A stretch of 64,000 bases of DNA from Caulobacter sp. BK020 (GTDB taxonomy: Bacteria; Pseudomonadota; Alphaproteobacteria; Caulobacterales; Caulobacteraceae), in assembly GCF_004342605.1 (NCBI RefSeq), contig NZ_SLZL01000019.1:1-64000 (forward strand). The letters run 5' to 3'. A program made the position numbers and the translations under genes. This document shows, piece after piece, positions 26,265 to 33,266 of the stretch (position 1 is its first letter; every line of letters starts with the position of its first letter). The notes below the pieces were generated by a model. That model was not told the origin of the DNA. It searched no databases and saw nothing but the letters and a program-made list of their open reading frames with translations.

Positions 26265-26696
26265 TTAGGCCTCCACGATCTTCAGGCCCATGGCCTTGGC
26301 GGAGCCTTCGATGATCTTGGCCGCGGCCTCGAGATCGTTGGCGTTCAGGTCCTTCATCTTCTTTTCGGCGATCTCGCGCAGCTGGGTGCGGGTCACTTCG
26401 CCGACGGTCTCGCGACCGGTCAGCTTGGCGCCGGACTTCAGGCCGGTGATCTGCTTCAGATAGTGCGTCGCCGGAGGGGTCTTGGTGACGAAGGTGAACG
26501 ACTTGTCCTGATAGACCGTGATGACGGTCGGCAGGGGGGTGCCCTTTTCGACGTTCTCGGTGCGCGCGTTGAACTCCTTGCAGAAGCCCATGATGTTGAC
26601 GCCGCGCTGACCCAGAGCCGGGCCGATGGGCGGTGAAGGCGTGGCGGAGCCGGCCTTCACCTGGAGCTTGATATAGCCCAGGATCTTCTTAGCCAT
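26265..26696 (-). CDS. rplK: 50S ribosomal protein L11
   Basis: A 143-residue protein of the GTPase-associated centre, the thiostrepton target region. It contains [28 protein letters not shown] and the C-terminal rRNA-binding domain through [14 protein letters not shown] 26696 ([16 protein letters not shown]) is the conserved start. It heads the rplKA pair with a leader near 140 nt. In many bacteria nusG is immediately upstream; here nusG is 3.3 kb away, beyond four accessory genes. Confidence 0.98.
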   Translation of the reverse strand: MAKKILGYIKLQVKAGSATPSPPIGPALGQRGVNIMGFCKEFNARTENVEKGTPLPTVITVYQDKSFTFVTKTPPATHYLKQITGLKSGAKLTGRETVGEVTRTQLREIAEKKMKDLNANDLEAAAKIIEGSAKAMGLKIVEA

Positions 26697-26838
26697 TGTA
26701 TCCTCTCGTGAGGGCCGGAGCCCTCGCTGGTGAGCCGTGGTGCGGGCTTGGCGTCCCTCCCACGGATTTGATCTCGCCGCCCGCGTGATGCGTAACGACA
26801 AGCGCGCCCCGGGACGGGGTCCTGGGGCGAAGGCGCGG

Positions 26839-26867
26839 CATGTAGCAGGTGGGGGGCGGAGAGTCCA
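26839..26867 (-). promoter_or_regulatory. Predicted rplKA promoter
   Basis: On the minus strand TGGACT (26862-26867) and TACATG (26839-26844) are spaced by 17 bp. The wider -10 GCTACATG matches seven of eight positions of the Caulobacter GCTANAWC element. The leader of about 140 nt is G+C-rich and could hold the L1-binding structure. The 26697-27007 gap otherwise holds one family E repeat and no gene. Confidence 0.5.
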
Positions 26868-26900
26868 GCGGAGGCGGGCGGGACGAACGGATGGCGAAAA

Positions 26901-26987
26901 CCTCGTCCTTCGACAAGCTCAGGATGAGGTTTTCGATTGCCGAGCCCTGCGCAGTGATCCTCGTCCTGAGCTTGTCGAAGGACGAGG
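26901..26987. repeat. Family E inverted repeat (CTTCGACAAGCTCAGGA type)
   Basis: Two near-perfect inverted 29-nt arms (26901-26929 and 26959-26987) around 29 nt. The arm core TCCTTCGACAAGCTCAGGA is a sequence I recognise as a frequent intergenic repeat in alphaproteobacterial genomes. It lies between the SDR stop codon and the rplKA promoter and may also end the SDR transcript. Confidence 0.8.
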
Positions 26988-27007
26988 ATCACGCACGAGA
27001 TAGACCC

Positions 27008-27976
27008 CTAGAACGTCTCGCCGACCATCCGCTCGCTCAGCGCCCACAACGCCCGGGCGCGCGCCGGATCGAGGGCGTAGGAGCGCACGCCGGCTCGAAT
27101 CTGCGATGCGTCCTCGACCAGCTCGGCCACGTGGCAGTCCTCGCAATAACGCCCGGCGACCTCTTCGACCGGCGCCTTGACCCCGGCCCAGACGCTGGTG
27201 GCCGCGCCTTGCGGAATGGTCTTCCACTCGATGGGCGGCTGGCCGGCGGCGGCGGCCTGGGCGTTCAGCTGGTCGATCCATTGCTGGATGAAGGCCGGAT
27301 CCAGGTGACGGGCCAGTTCGGTCTGGATGCCGCCGGGATGGACGGCCGTGGCCCGCACGCCACGATCCTTGTGGCGGCGGTCGAACTCGACCGCGAACAG
27401 GATGTTGGCGGTCTTGGAGCGGCCATAGGCCTCGAACGGCACGTATTCGGTGGTCTCGAAGTTCGGGTCCTCGAGGTTCACGTCCGAGAAACGATGGCCG
27501 GACGAGGCCAGCGACACCACGCGCGAGCCGGCCTTCAACAGACTGGCGATGCGGTTGATCAGCACGAAATGGCCCAGGTGGTTGGTGCCGAACTGGGTCT
27601 CGAAACCGTCGGCGGTCTTGCCGAACGGCGGGGCCATCACCCCCGCGTTGGCGATGACGAGGTCGAAGGCCTGGCCCTCGGCGACCAGGGCGTCGGCGCA
27701 GGCGCGCACGCTCGCGAGGTTCGCCAGGTCCAGTTCGACCAGCGTCAGGGAGCCGCCGCTGGCGGCGGCCGCGTCACGGACGACGGCCGTCGCGCCCTGC
27801 GCCTTGGCCAGGTCCCGGGCCGCGCCGACCACGTCGGCGCCGTGGGCGGCCAGGACGCGGGCGGTCTCGACGCCCAGGCCGGCCGAGACGCCGGTGACCA
27901 GGACGCGCTTGCCCGACAGGTCGACGCCGGCCAGGACGTCGTCGGTGGTGGATTTGGCGCCAAATGGCTCGCTCAT
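27008..27976 (-). CDS. Short-chain dehydrogenase/reductase
   Basis: A 322-residue classical-type SDR. The Rossmann motif VLVTGVSAGLGVETARVLA is near residue 24, the NAGV motif near residue 108, and the catalytic YGRSK around residues 186-190 follows a conserved Ser (SLASSGHRF). The C-terminal region matches the larger retinol-dehydrogenase/WW-oxidoreductase-like SDRs. Its substrate cannot be inferred. It is divergent from a TetR repressor with a palindromic operator between them, so it is probably the regulated target gene. Confidence 0.9.
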   Translation of the reverse strand: MSEPFGAKSTTDDVLAGVDLSGKRVLVTGVSAGLGVETARVLAAHGADVVGAARDLAKAQGATAVVRDAAAASGGSLTLVELDLANLASVRACADALVAEGQAFDLVIANAGVMAPPFGKTADGFETQFGTNHLGHFVLINRIASLLKAGSRVVSLASSGHRFSDVNLEDPNFETTEYVPFEAYGRSKTANILFAVEFDRRHKDRGVRATAVHPGGIQTELARHLDPAFIQQWIDQLNAQAAAAGQPPIEWKTIPQGAATSVWAGVKAPVEEVAGRYCEDCHVAELVEDASQIRAGVRSYALDPARARALWALSERMVGETF

Positions 27977-28053
27977 GACTCTCGGTTCCCTTGCAGGGTT
28001 GTTGTTCGAGCCTGCCGAAGAGGTTAAGTGGAGGAAGGCTCCGGATACATATT

Positions 28054-28068
28054 CGGAGGCAACCTCCG
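28054..28068. promoter_or_regulatory. Candidate TetR operator between SDR and tetR
   Basis: CGGAGG (28054-28059) and CCTCCG (28063-28068) form a perfect dyad with a 3-nt spacer in the 105-bp divergent region, 13 nt before the tetR start. Palindromes of this size between an SDR and a TetR gene are typical repressor sites. A CATATT block just upstream (28048-28053) could be part of a promoter. Confidence 0.55.
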
Positions 28069-28081
28069 CTTTTCAAGGCCG

Positions 28082-28660
28082 ATGCCCGAAGATTCCGAAT
28101 CCAAGCCGCGCAAGCCCCGCGCCGACAGCCTGCGAAACCGCGACCTGCTGCTGACGGCGGCCAAGGCGGCCTTCACCGGCCTGGGCGCCGAAGTCCCGCT
28201 GGAAAAGGTCGCGCGGCGGGCCGGCGTCGGCATCGGCACCCTCTACCGCCACTTTCCGACGCGGGAGGCCCTGATCGCCGCGGTCTATGCGCGCGAGATC
28301 GGGCAGCTGGCCGCCTCGGCCGACGCCCTGCTGGCCGAGCGCGCCGCCGGCGAGGCGCTGGACGCCTGGCTGAACCTGCTGATCGACTACATGGCCACCA
28401 AGCGCGTGGTGGCCCCCGCCTTGCGCGCCGATCCCGGTGAAGGCTCGAAACTCTACGCCAGCTCGGGCGCGACCATCCTGCCGACCCTGGAGCGCCTGAC
28501 CGAGGCCGCCCGCGCCGCGGGCGACATCCGCTCCGACATCGGTTTCGAGGACATTCTCCGGATGATGAGCGGCCTCAGCCTCGGCTACGAACAGCCCGGC
28601 TGGGACGCCGGCGCACGGCGGCTGCTGAGCGTGATGATGGCGGGCCTGCGGGCGAAATAG
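28082..28660 (+). CDS. TetR family transcriptional regulator
   Basis: A 192-residue regulator. The N-terminal helix-turn-helix region reads LLTAAKAAFTGLGAEVPLEK, VARRAGVGIGTLYRHFPTRE, and the C-terminal part carries a SoxR-type TetR ligand domain. I chose ATG 28082 (MPEDSESKPRK). An upstream in-frame ATG (28028) would put the operator inside the coding region and is less likely. It is divergent from the SDR gene, probably its repression target. Confidence 0.88.
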   Translation: MPEDSESKPRKPRADSLRNRDLLLTAAKAAFTGLGAEVPLEKVARRAGVGIGTLYRHFPTREALIAAVYAREIGQLAASADALLAERAAGEALDAWLNLLIDYMATKRVVAPALRADPGEGSKLYASSGATILPTLERLTEAARAAGDIRSDIGFEDILRMMSGLSLGYEQPGWDAGARRLLSVMMAGLRAK

Positions 28661-28698
28661 CGCTTCCAGCCCGCCGGCGTACGCGGCCGTGAAGGCCG

Positions 28699-29454
28699 CT
28701 ACATCGCCAGCATCCAGATGGCCATCGCCACCATCATCAGGTTCTCGGTCAGCGACACGAAACCCAGCGGCACGTTGCTGTCGCCGCCGACGCAGGCGCA
28801 TTTCAGCTCGCGCTTGTCGATATAGACGGCCTTGAACACCGACACCGCCCCGACGGTCCCGATGAACAGCGCCACCGGCGCCGACAGCCAGATCAGGGCT
28901 CCGGCGACCATCAGCACCCCGGCCCCGACCTCGGCGAACGGATAGATGCGGCCGTAGGGCGGCCAGCGCTGGGCCAGCAGGTCGTAGCCCAGGAACATGG
29001 TCGAGAAGGTCTCGACGTCGCGCAGCTTCAGGACGCCCAGCACGCACATGGAGAAGGCGATGAACCACTGGACGGCGTGGACGGTCAGGGCCTGGCCGCT
29101 CATGGCGTAGCTGGCGGCCAGGGCCATCAGGGCGGTGACCGCGAACACCGCGATCACCGGGGTGTAGGTCAGGGCCTTGGGGTCGCGCACCTTCAGGCCG
29201 AAGTGGCGGCGCAGGTCGTCGTAGCCGCCGATCCGGCGACCGTCGATGAAGGCCTGGGGCGTGGTCGCCACCCCGTGGGCGGCCTTGAAGACGTCGATCT
29301 CCTCGCGCGTGGTCAGCAGGTGGTCCTCGACGGCGTAGCCCCGGCGACGCAGCAGGTCCTTGGCGCGCAGGCCCCAGGGGCAGGTGTGCTGGTCGGTGAC
29401 CATCCGGTGCAGGACGGCGGTGCGGGGCGACGGCGGGGCGGCGGGGACGCTCAT
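28699..29454 (-). CDS. Glutaredoxin-MauE membrane fusion protein
   Basis: A 251-residue fusion. Residues about 13-82 are a glutaredoxin-like domain with a monothiol-type CPWG site (TDQHTCPWGLRAKDLLRRRG), the cis-Pro TTPQAFIDG and IGGYDDLRRHF. Residues about 90-250 form a MauE/DoxX-like membrane domain with four to five helices and a conserved KCACVGGDSNVPLG segment near the end. MauE-type proteins help make disulfides or handle thiols in the envelope; the fusion suggests thiol or metal handling at the membrane. It is driven by a mercury-type operator and faces a MerR regulator, so its expression is probably metal- or thiol-responsive. No merA, merT or merP is next to it. Confidence 0.85.
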   Translation of the reverse strand: MSVPAAPPSPRTAVLHRMVTDQHTCPWGLRAKDLLRRRGYAVEDHLLTTREEIDVFKAAHGVATTPQAFIDGRRIGGYDDLRRHFGLKVRDPKALTYTPVIAVFAVTALMALAASYAMSGQALTVHAVQWFIAFSMCVLGVLKLRDVETFSTMFLGYDLLAQRWPPYGRIYPFAEVGAGVLMVAGALIWLSAPVALFIGTVGAVSVFKAVYIDKRELKCACVGGDSNVPLGFVSLTENLMMVAMAIWMLAM

Positions 29455-29492
29455 GGCGGGATCTCCGGCTTGTTCGAGAACGGGACCCCGCC

Positions 29493-29524
29493 CATATGGG
29501 TTCCGTACCCTGGTACGGAGTCAA
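29493..29524 (-). promoter_or_regulatory. mer-type promoter/operator for the glutaredoxin-MauE gene
   Basis: On the minus strand TTGACT (29519-29524) is followed directly by the dyad CCGTAC-N4-GTACGG (29503-29518) and then CATATG (29493-29498), giving a 19-20 bp spacer. TTGACTCCGTAC-N4-GTACGG equals the core of the classical Tn21/Tn501 mer operator as I remember it. The overlong spacer with a dyad is the hallmark of MerR activation by DNA untwisting. Confidence 0.82.
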
Positions 29525-29538
29525 GGGGCGGCGAGGCG

Positions 29539-29946
29539 ATGAAGACGATGACGATCGCGGGCCTGGCCCGGGCCGGCGGGGTGGGCGTGGAGACGGTGCG
29601 CTACTACCAGCGGCGCGGCATGCTGGAGCAGCCGCCCCGGCCGGACGGCGGCGGCTCGGGCGGCGGGGTGCGGCGCTATGGCGAGGCAGACGTGCGGCGC
29701 CTGCGCTTCATCCGCGCGGCCCAGGCGGCCGGCTTCACCCTGGAGCAGATCGCCGAGCTGCTGGCCCTGGACGCCGGCGACGACCACGCCCGGGCGCGCG
29801 GCCTGGCCCTGGAGCGCATCGCCGCCCTGGACGCCAAGATCGCCGAGCTCCAGACGGCCCGCGACGCGCTCCGCCGCCTGGCTCGCGCCTGCGGCGAGAC
29901 CACCGCCGGCCCCTGCCCGATCCTGTCGGCGTTCGAGGGGGCCTGA
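29539..29946 (+). CDS. MerR family regulator, mercury-type but lacking one ligand Cys
   Basis: A 135-residue regulator. The HTH reads MTIAGLARAGGVGVETVRYY then QRRGMLEQPPRP, and RRYGEADVRRLRFIRAAQAA is very close to mercury MerR. At the metal site, the two C-terminal cysteines are kept (RACGETTAGPCPIL, equal to C117 and C126 of Tn501 MerR), but the third ligand, C82 at the start of the dimer helix, is replaced by His (GDDHARARG). That site could bind another soft metal or have altered mercury affinity. ATG 29539 follows GGCGAGGCG. It is divergent from the glutaredoxin-MauE gene across a mer-type operator. Confidence 0.9.
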   Translation: MKTMTIAGLARAGGVGVETVRYYQRRGMLEQPPRPDGGGSGGGVRRYGEADVRRLRFIRAAQAAGFTLEQIAELLALDAGDDHARARGLALERIAALDAKIAELQTARDALRRLARACGETTAGPCPILSAFEGA

Positions 29947-29952
29947 ACAGCA

Positions 29953-29984
29953 AAAACCCCGCGCCGTTTCCGACGCGGGGTTTT
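29953..29984. terminator. Bidirectional terminator between merR-like gene and nusG
   Basis: Arms of 11 bp (29953-29963 with 29974-29984) have an A-run on one side and a T-run on the other, so the same hairpin can end both the plus-strand regulator and the minus-strand secE-nusG transcript. Confidence 0.88.
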
Positions 29985-30010
29985 CGAAAGCTTCGGCGGT
30001 GAGGCCGCCC

Positions 30011-30568
30011 CTAGGCGATCTTCTCGACCTGGCTGTATTCCAGTTCCACCGGGGTGGCGCGGCCGAAGATCGAGACGGTGACGCGCAGGCGGGCCCGCTC
30101 CTCGTCGACCTGCTCGACCGAGCCGTTGAAGCTGGCGAACGGGCCGTCGGTGACGCGGACATTCTCGCCGACCTCGAACAGCACCACGGTCTTGGGACGC
30201 TCGACGCCCTCCTCGATCGTGCCGATGATGCGCTGGACTTCCTTTTCGGAAACCGGCTGCGGCTTGGAGGCGCTGCCCAGGAAGCCCGTGACCTTCGGGG
30301 TGTTCTTGATCAGGTGATAGGCTTCGTCCGAGAGGTTCATCTTCACCAGCACGTAGCCGGGGAAGAACTTGCGCTCGGCGTTGACCTTGCGGCCGCGACG
30401 GATCTCGACGACGTCCTCGGTCGGCACCAGGATTTCGGAGAAGCTGTCTTCCAGGCCGTGGCTCTTGGCCTGTTCGCGGATGCTCTCGGCCACCTTCTTC
30501 TCGAAGTTCGAGTAGGCGTGGACGATGTACCACTTGTGGTTCGGATTGGACGCGGTGTCGGTGCTCAT
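30011..30568 (-). CDS. nusG: Transcription termination/antitermination protein NusG
   Basis: A 185-residue elongation factor that binds RNA polymerase and links it to Rho and the ribosome. The NGN domain contains KWYIVHAYSNFEKKVAESIR and FFPGYVLVKMNL; the KOW domain reads GENVRVTDGPFASFNGSVEQ near residue 133. It follows secE by 8 nt in the tRNA-Trp-secE-nusG operon. In most bacteria rplK comes next; here four accessory genes intervene. Confidence 0.98.
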   Translation of the reverse strand: MSTDTASNPNHKWYIVHAYSNFEKKVAESIREQAKSHGLEDSFSEILVPTEDVVEIRRGRKVNAERKFFPGYVLVKMNLSDEAYHLIKNTPKVTGFLGSASKPQPVSEKEVQRIIGTIEEGVERPKTVVLFEVGENVRVTDGPFASFNGSVEQVDEERARLRVTVSIFGRATPVELEYSQVEKIA

Positions 30569-30576
30569 GAGGTTTC

Positions 30577-30903
30577 TTATCCCGCGGCGATCTTGAGGAG
30601 CAGGTTGGCGCCCAGCCCCAGGATCCAGTCGGCGAAGGTGAAGAACAGCGAGGCCAGCACCACCATGATGAAGACCATCACCGAGGTGATCCAGGTCTCC
30701 TTGCGGGTGGTCCAGGTGATCTTGCGGGCCTCGGCGCGGACTTCCTGCGCGAAGCGGACCGGGTTGATCGGCTTCTTCGGCGCGGCCGGAGCCTTGGCGG
30801 CGGCGGTGGCGGCGCCCCCTTGAGCGGAAGGCGAGAGCGCCGCGGCCGTCTTGGCGGCGCGGTTCTTGATCGCAGACGGGCTCGAACCCGGTTTCCTGGC
30901 CAT
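30577..30903 (-). CDS. secE: Preprotein translocase subunit SecE
   Basis: A 108-residue single-span SecYEG subunit. The conserved core reads RFAQEVRAEARKITWTTRKE near residue 50 and the membrane helix is TSVMVFIMVVLASLFFTFAD. The N-terminal 45 residues form an unusually long Ala/Pro/Ser-rich extension compared with the minimal 60-residue SecE of many bacteria. It is directly downstream of tRNA-Trp and upstream of nusG. Confidence 0.95.
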   Translation of the reverse strand: MARKPGSSPSAIKNRAAKTAAALSPSAQGGAATAAAKAPAAPKKPINPVRFAQEVRAEARKITWTTRKETWITSVMVFIMVVLASLFFTFADWILGLGANLLLKIAAG

Positions 30904-30967
30904 GACTTAAGAGGCTCGCGACTTTCGATAGGTCAGCCCGAAAGCCGGGGTGACCGATGACATATAG

Positions 30968-31043
30968 TGGCAGGAGTGGAGGGACTCGAACCCACGACCC
31001 TCGGTTTTGGAGACCGATGCTCTACCAGCTGAGCTACACTCCT
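30968..31043 (-). tRNA. trnW: tRNA-Trp (anticodon CCA)
   Basis: A 76-nt cloverleaf read on the minus strand. The acceptor stem AGGAGTG pairs with CACTCCT and is followed by G and an encoded CCA end. D-arm TAGCTCAGCTGGTAGAGC, anticodon loop CTCCAAA (anticodon CCA), and T-arm GGTTCGAGTC are all regular. It lies just upstream of secE, the common arrangement in many bacteria. Confidence 0.97.
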
Positions 31044-31058
31044 GCGGAACCGCGATCC

Positions 31059-31087
31059 CCTTAGCGGAGATTCCGGCTTTCCGGCAA
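31059..31087 (-). promoter_or_regulatory. Predicted tRNA-Trp/secE-nusG promoter
   Basis: On the minus strand TTGCCG (31082-31087) and CTAAGG (31059-31064) are spaced by 17 bp, about 9 nt upstream of the likely transcript start before the tRNA. The extended GCTAAGG fits the first part of the Caulobacter -10 element. The rest of the 31088-31351 gap holds nothing I can support. Confidence 0.5.
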
Positions 31088-31351
31088 TGAACATCGCGCC
31101 GGTAGGCTCTTTGAAGCCCGCCGGCGCGTTGGTCTCATCGCCAGAGCCGCGTCGTGTAGCAGGGTCGTTCGAGCCCGGCAAGCGGCCGGCGCACGTTCCG
31201 GCGCATTCAGGCTCTCGGGTTCCGGCGCGGGCTTGGGCGCTCGCGGCCCAGCCGCCGGCAAGGATCAGCCGTCGGCGCGGCGCGTTAGGGCTCCACGCCC
31301 TTCAGAGGACGCCCTTCAAAGGTCCAGGCGGCCAAGCCCGAGGAGACGCCC

Positions 31352-31540
31352 ATGCCGACAGTCACCACCCCGCCACCCCGCCCGGGCCAGGATCGCCCGT
31401 CCAACCGCGAGGTCGAGAACGAGAATCAGCGTCCCGATGGAGGCGGCAAGTCGCCGCGCCCCGCGACCGAGCCCCGGGGCGCCGAGACCAGCTCGGACTC
31501 GCCAAAAACCCGAACCGACCCAGGCTCCGGCGAAGCCTAA
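31352..31540 (+). CDS. Small hydrophilic protein of unknown function
   Basis: A 62-residue Pro/Arg/Glu/Ser-rich protein starting MPTVTTPPPRPGQDRPSNRE. It has no hydrophobic segment and no recognised domain; it is probably intrinsically disordered. A good ribosome-binding site (GAGGAG) 6 nt before the ATG is the best evidence that it is real. It faces a lipoprotein gene on the opposite strand. I cannot assign a function. Confidence 0.5.
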   Translation: MPTVTTPPPRPGQDRPSNREVENENQRPDGGGKSPRPATEPRGAETSSDSPKTRTDPGSGEA

Positions 31541-31630
31541 GACAAGCCGCGCCCGGCCTGCCCTAGGGTCTGCCCTCGCCTCGCTGCGGAAAACCGGTTC
31601 TCCAGCTTTCCGCGCGATGGGCGAGCCTGG

Positions 31631-32020
31631 TCAGCCGGCCTTTTCCGCCGCCGGCGCGGCGGCCGGGGTCAGGGCGGCGCATTGGATGTTCAGGTACGAC
31701 CACTTCACATCCGCGAGCTTGCGACCGCATTCGGTGTTCTCACCCAGGTCGCGCCCTTGAAGGGAGATGGCCACGCCCTTGGTGGGGTCCGGGGCCGGAC
31801 TGGCGCCGCTGACGTCGTAGTAGCCGCCGCCGGGGCCGCGAACTACCAGGCAGGACGTCGATTCCACCGGCCGCACGCAGCCGGAGGCGGTGACCGCCTT
31901 GCCTTCAAGAGAGACCGTTTGAGCCTTTTGACCGGTGTTGCCGGTTTCCTGCCCGCAGGCAGCTACGCTTAACGCTAACAGACTGGCCGCCGCGGCGGCC
32001 TTTACGAACCTTACCCGCAT
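31631..32020 (-). CDS. Putative lipoprotein of unknown function
   Basis: A 129-residue protein with a lipoprotein signal: basic start MRVRFVKAAAAASLLALSVA followed directly by the lipobox Cys (VAAC, residue 22). The mature part contains five more cysteines (GCV, SCLVV, ECGRK, IQCAAL and neighbours), so disulfides are likely. No domain recognised. A strong site TACGGAGGAACGT precedes the ATG at 32020. The C terminus is Ala/Pro-rich. Confidence 0.78.
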   Translation of the reverse strand: MRVRFVKAAAAASLLALSVAACGQETGNTGQKAQTVSLEGKAVTASGCVRPVESTSCLVVRGPGGGYYDVSGASPAPDPTKGVAISLQGRDLGENTECGRKLADVKWSYLNIQCAALTPAAAPAAEKAG

Positions 32021-32194
32021 ACGTTCCTCCGTATCATTGGCCTCCGCGCCGCTTTCTGGCGGGGAAGCAAGAGGAACAGTGCGCCCCGTTTTGAGAGGCG
32101 GCAATCACAATTTTGACACCGTTCAAAAAACAGGCGCCCGCGGTTTTGACGCTTTTGGGGAAGATTTTCTCAACGCCCTTTCAGACCACCAAAG

Positions 32195-32223
32195 TTGACA
32201 TCCGCCCGGGTCTGCTCACATGA
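32195..32223 (+). promoter_or_regulatory. Candidate promoter for ferredoxin-NADP reductase
   Basis: TTGACA (32195-32200) is followed after 17 bp by ACATGA, within a GCTCACAT block resembling the Caulobacter -10 element. It lies about 80 nt upstream of the fpr start. The -10 is weak. The 32021-32305 gap otherwise shows only A+T-richer sequence around 32105-32165, with another TTTTGACA at 32112, which could be a second promoter. Confidence 0.4.
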
Positions 32224-32305
32224 GACGCAGTCGCTTCTGGGCCGTTGCGGCGCCACCTCTAGAATTCCGCGGTCCGCCGCGCGTCCAGGACTTGAAACCC
32301 ACATC

Positions 32306-33136
32306 ATGACGGCCATCGAAACCACCGCTCCCGCCCCCGTGAAGGAAGCCGCCTGGCACACCGAGACCGTGCTGTGGGTCAAGCACTGGACGGACCGCCT
32401 GTTCAGCTTCGCCATCACCCGTCCGGCCAGCTTCCGCTTCCGCTCGGGCGAGTTCGTGATGATCGGCCTGCCGCCGCGCGAGGACCTGGGCGAGAAGAAG
32501 CCGATCCTGCGCGCCTATTCGATCGGCTCGCCGCACTTCGCCGAGGAGCTGGAGTTCTTCTCGATCAAGGTCCCGGACGGCCCGCTGACCTCGCGCCTGC
32601 AGCAGATCAAGCAAGGCGACCAGGTGCTGCTGGGCAAGAAGCCGACCGGCACCCTGGTGCTGGACGCGGTGCGACCCGGCAAGCGCCTGTTCCTGTTCGG
32701 CACCGGCACGGGCCTGGCCCCCTGGCTGTCGGTGGCCCGCGACCCGGACGCCTACAGCCGCTTCGAGCAGGTGATCGTCGCCCACGGCGTGCGCGAGGTG
32801 AAGGAGCTGGCCTATCGCGACCTGTTCACCGCCGAGATCCACGACGACCCGCTGGTGGGCGACGAAGCCAAGGCCCAGCTGGTCTACTACCCCACCGTCA
32901 CCCGTGAGCCGTTCGAGCGCCAGGGCCGGTTCACCGACCTGATCGAGAGCGGCAAGCTGTTCGCCGACCTCGGCCTGGAGCAGACGAGATTCGATCCCGA
33001 GCACGACCGCGCCATGCTGTGCGGCTCGATGGCGATGATCAAGGACACCGCCGCCCTGCTGGAGGCCCACGGCCTGACCGAAGGCTCCAACGCCGAGCCC
33101 GGCGACTTCGTGATCGAGCGGGCGTTCGTGGGGTAA
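32306..33136 (+). CDS. fpr: Ferredoxin-NADP reductase
   Basis: A 276-residue FAD flavoprotein that moves electrons between NADPH and ferredoxin or flavodoxin. The FAD-binding motif RAYSIGS is near residue 71, the NADP-binding GTGTGLAPWLSVARD near residue 133, and the C-terminal end ERAFVG is the bacterial subclass I pattern seen in alphaproteobacterial FPR. ATG 32306 (MTAIETTAPAPVKEA) gives the normal N terminus. It stands alone between a lipoprotein gene and moeA. Confidence 0.93.
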   Translation: MTAIETTAPAPVKEAAWHTETVLWVKHWTDRLFSFAITRPASFRFRSGEFVMIGLPPREDLGEKKPILRAYSIGSPHFAEELEFFSIKVPDGPLTSRLQQIKQGDQVLLGKKPTGTLVLDAVRPGKRLFLFGTGTGLAPWLSVARDPDAYSRFEQVIVAHGVREVKELAYRDLFTAEIHDDPLVGDEAKAQLVYYPTVTREPFERQGRFTDLIESGKLFADLGLEQTRFDPEHDRAMLCGSMAMIKDTAALLEAHGLTEGSNAEPGDFVIERAFVG

Positions 33137-33144
33137 CCCCTCAA

Positions 33145-33249
33145 CCGCTCATTCCGGCGAAAGCCGGAATCCAAACTGATTTGGCGATTGCGGGCTCCGA
33201 GCGAAATTCCAGACTCGGCTTGGGTCCCGGCTTTCGCCGGGATGAGCGG
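33145..33249. repeat. Family A palindromic repeat, copy 2
   Basis: Arms of 30 nt (33145-33174 and 33220-33249) pair with two mismatches around 45 nt. Both the arms and the first spacer bases match the copy at 23489-23609, in the same orientation. It fills the fpr-moeA gap and ends 8 nt before the moeA ribosome-binding site. Confidence 0.88.
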
Positions 33250-33266
33250 ATTTTGAAGGACGCATC

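Noticed and set aside
28028..28081. Upstream ATG at 28028 as the tetR start
   Set aside because: It would place the CGGAGG-N3-CCTCCG operator inside the coding sequence and adds residues with no TetR resemblance.
24816..31043. Genomic island or prophage among the ribosomal blocks
   Set aside because: No integrase, transposase, phage gene or attachment duplication at tRNA-Trp, and base composition looks like the rest of the window.
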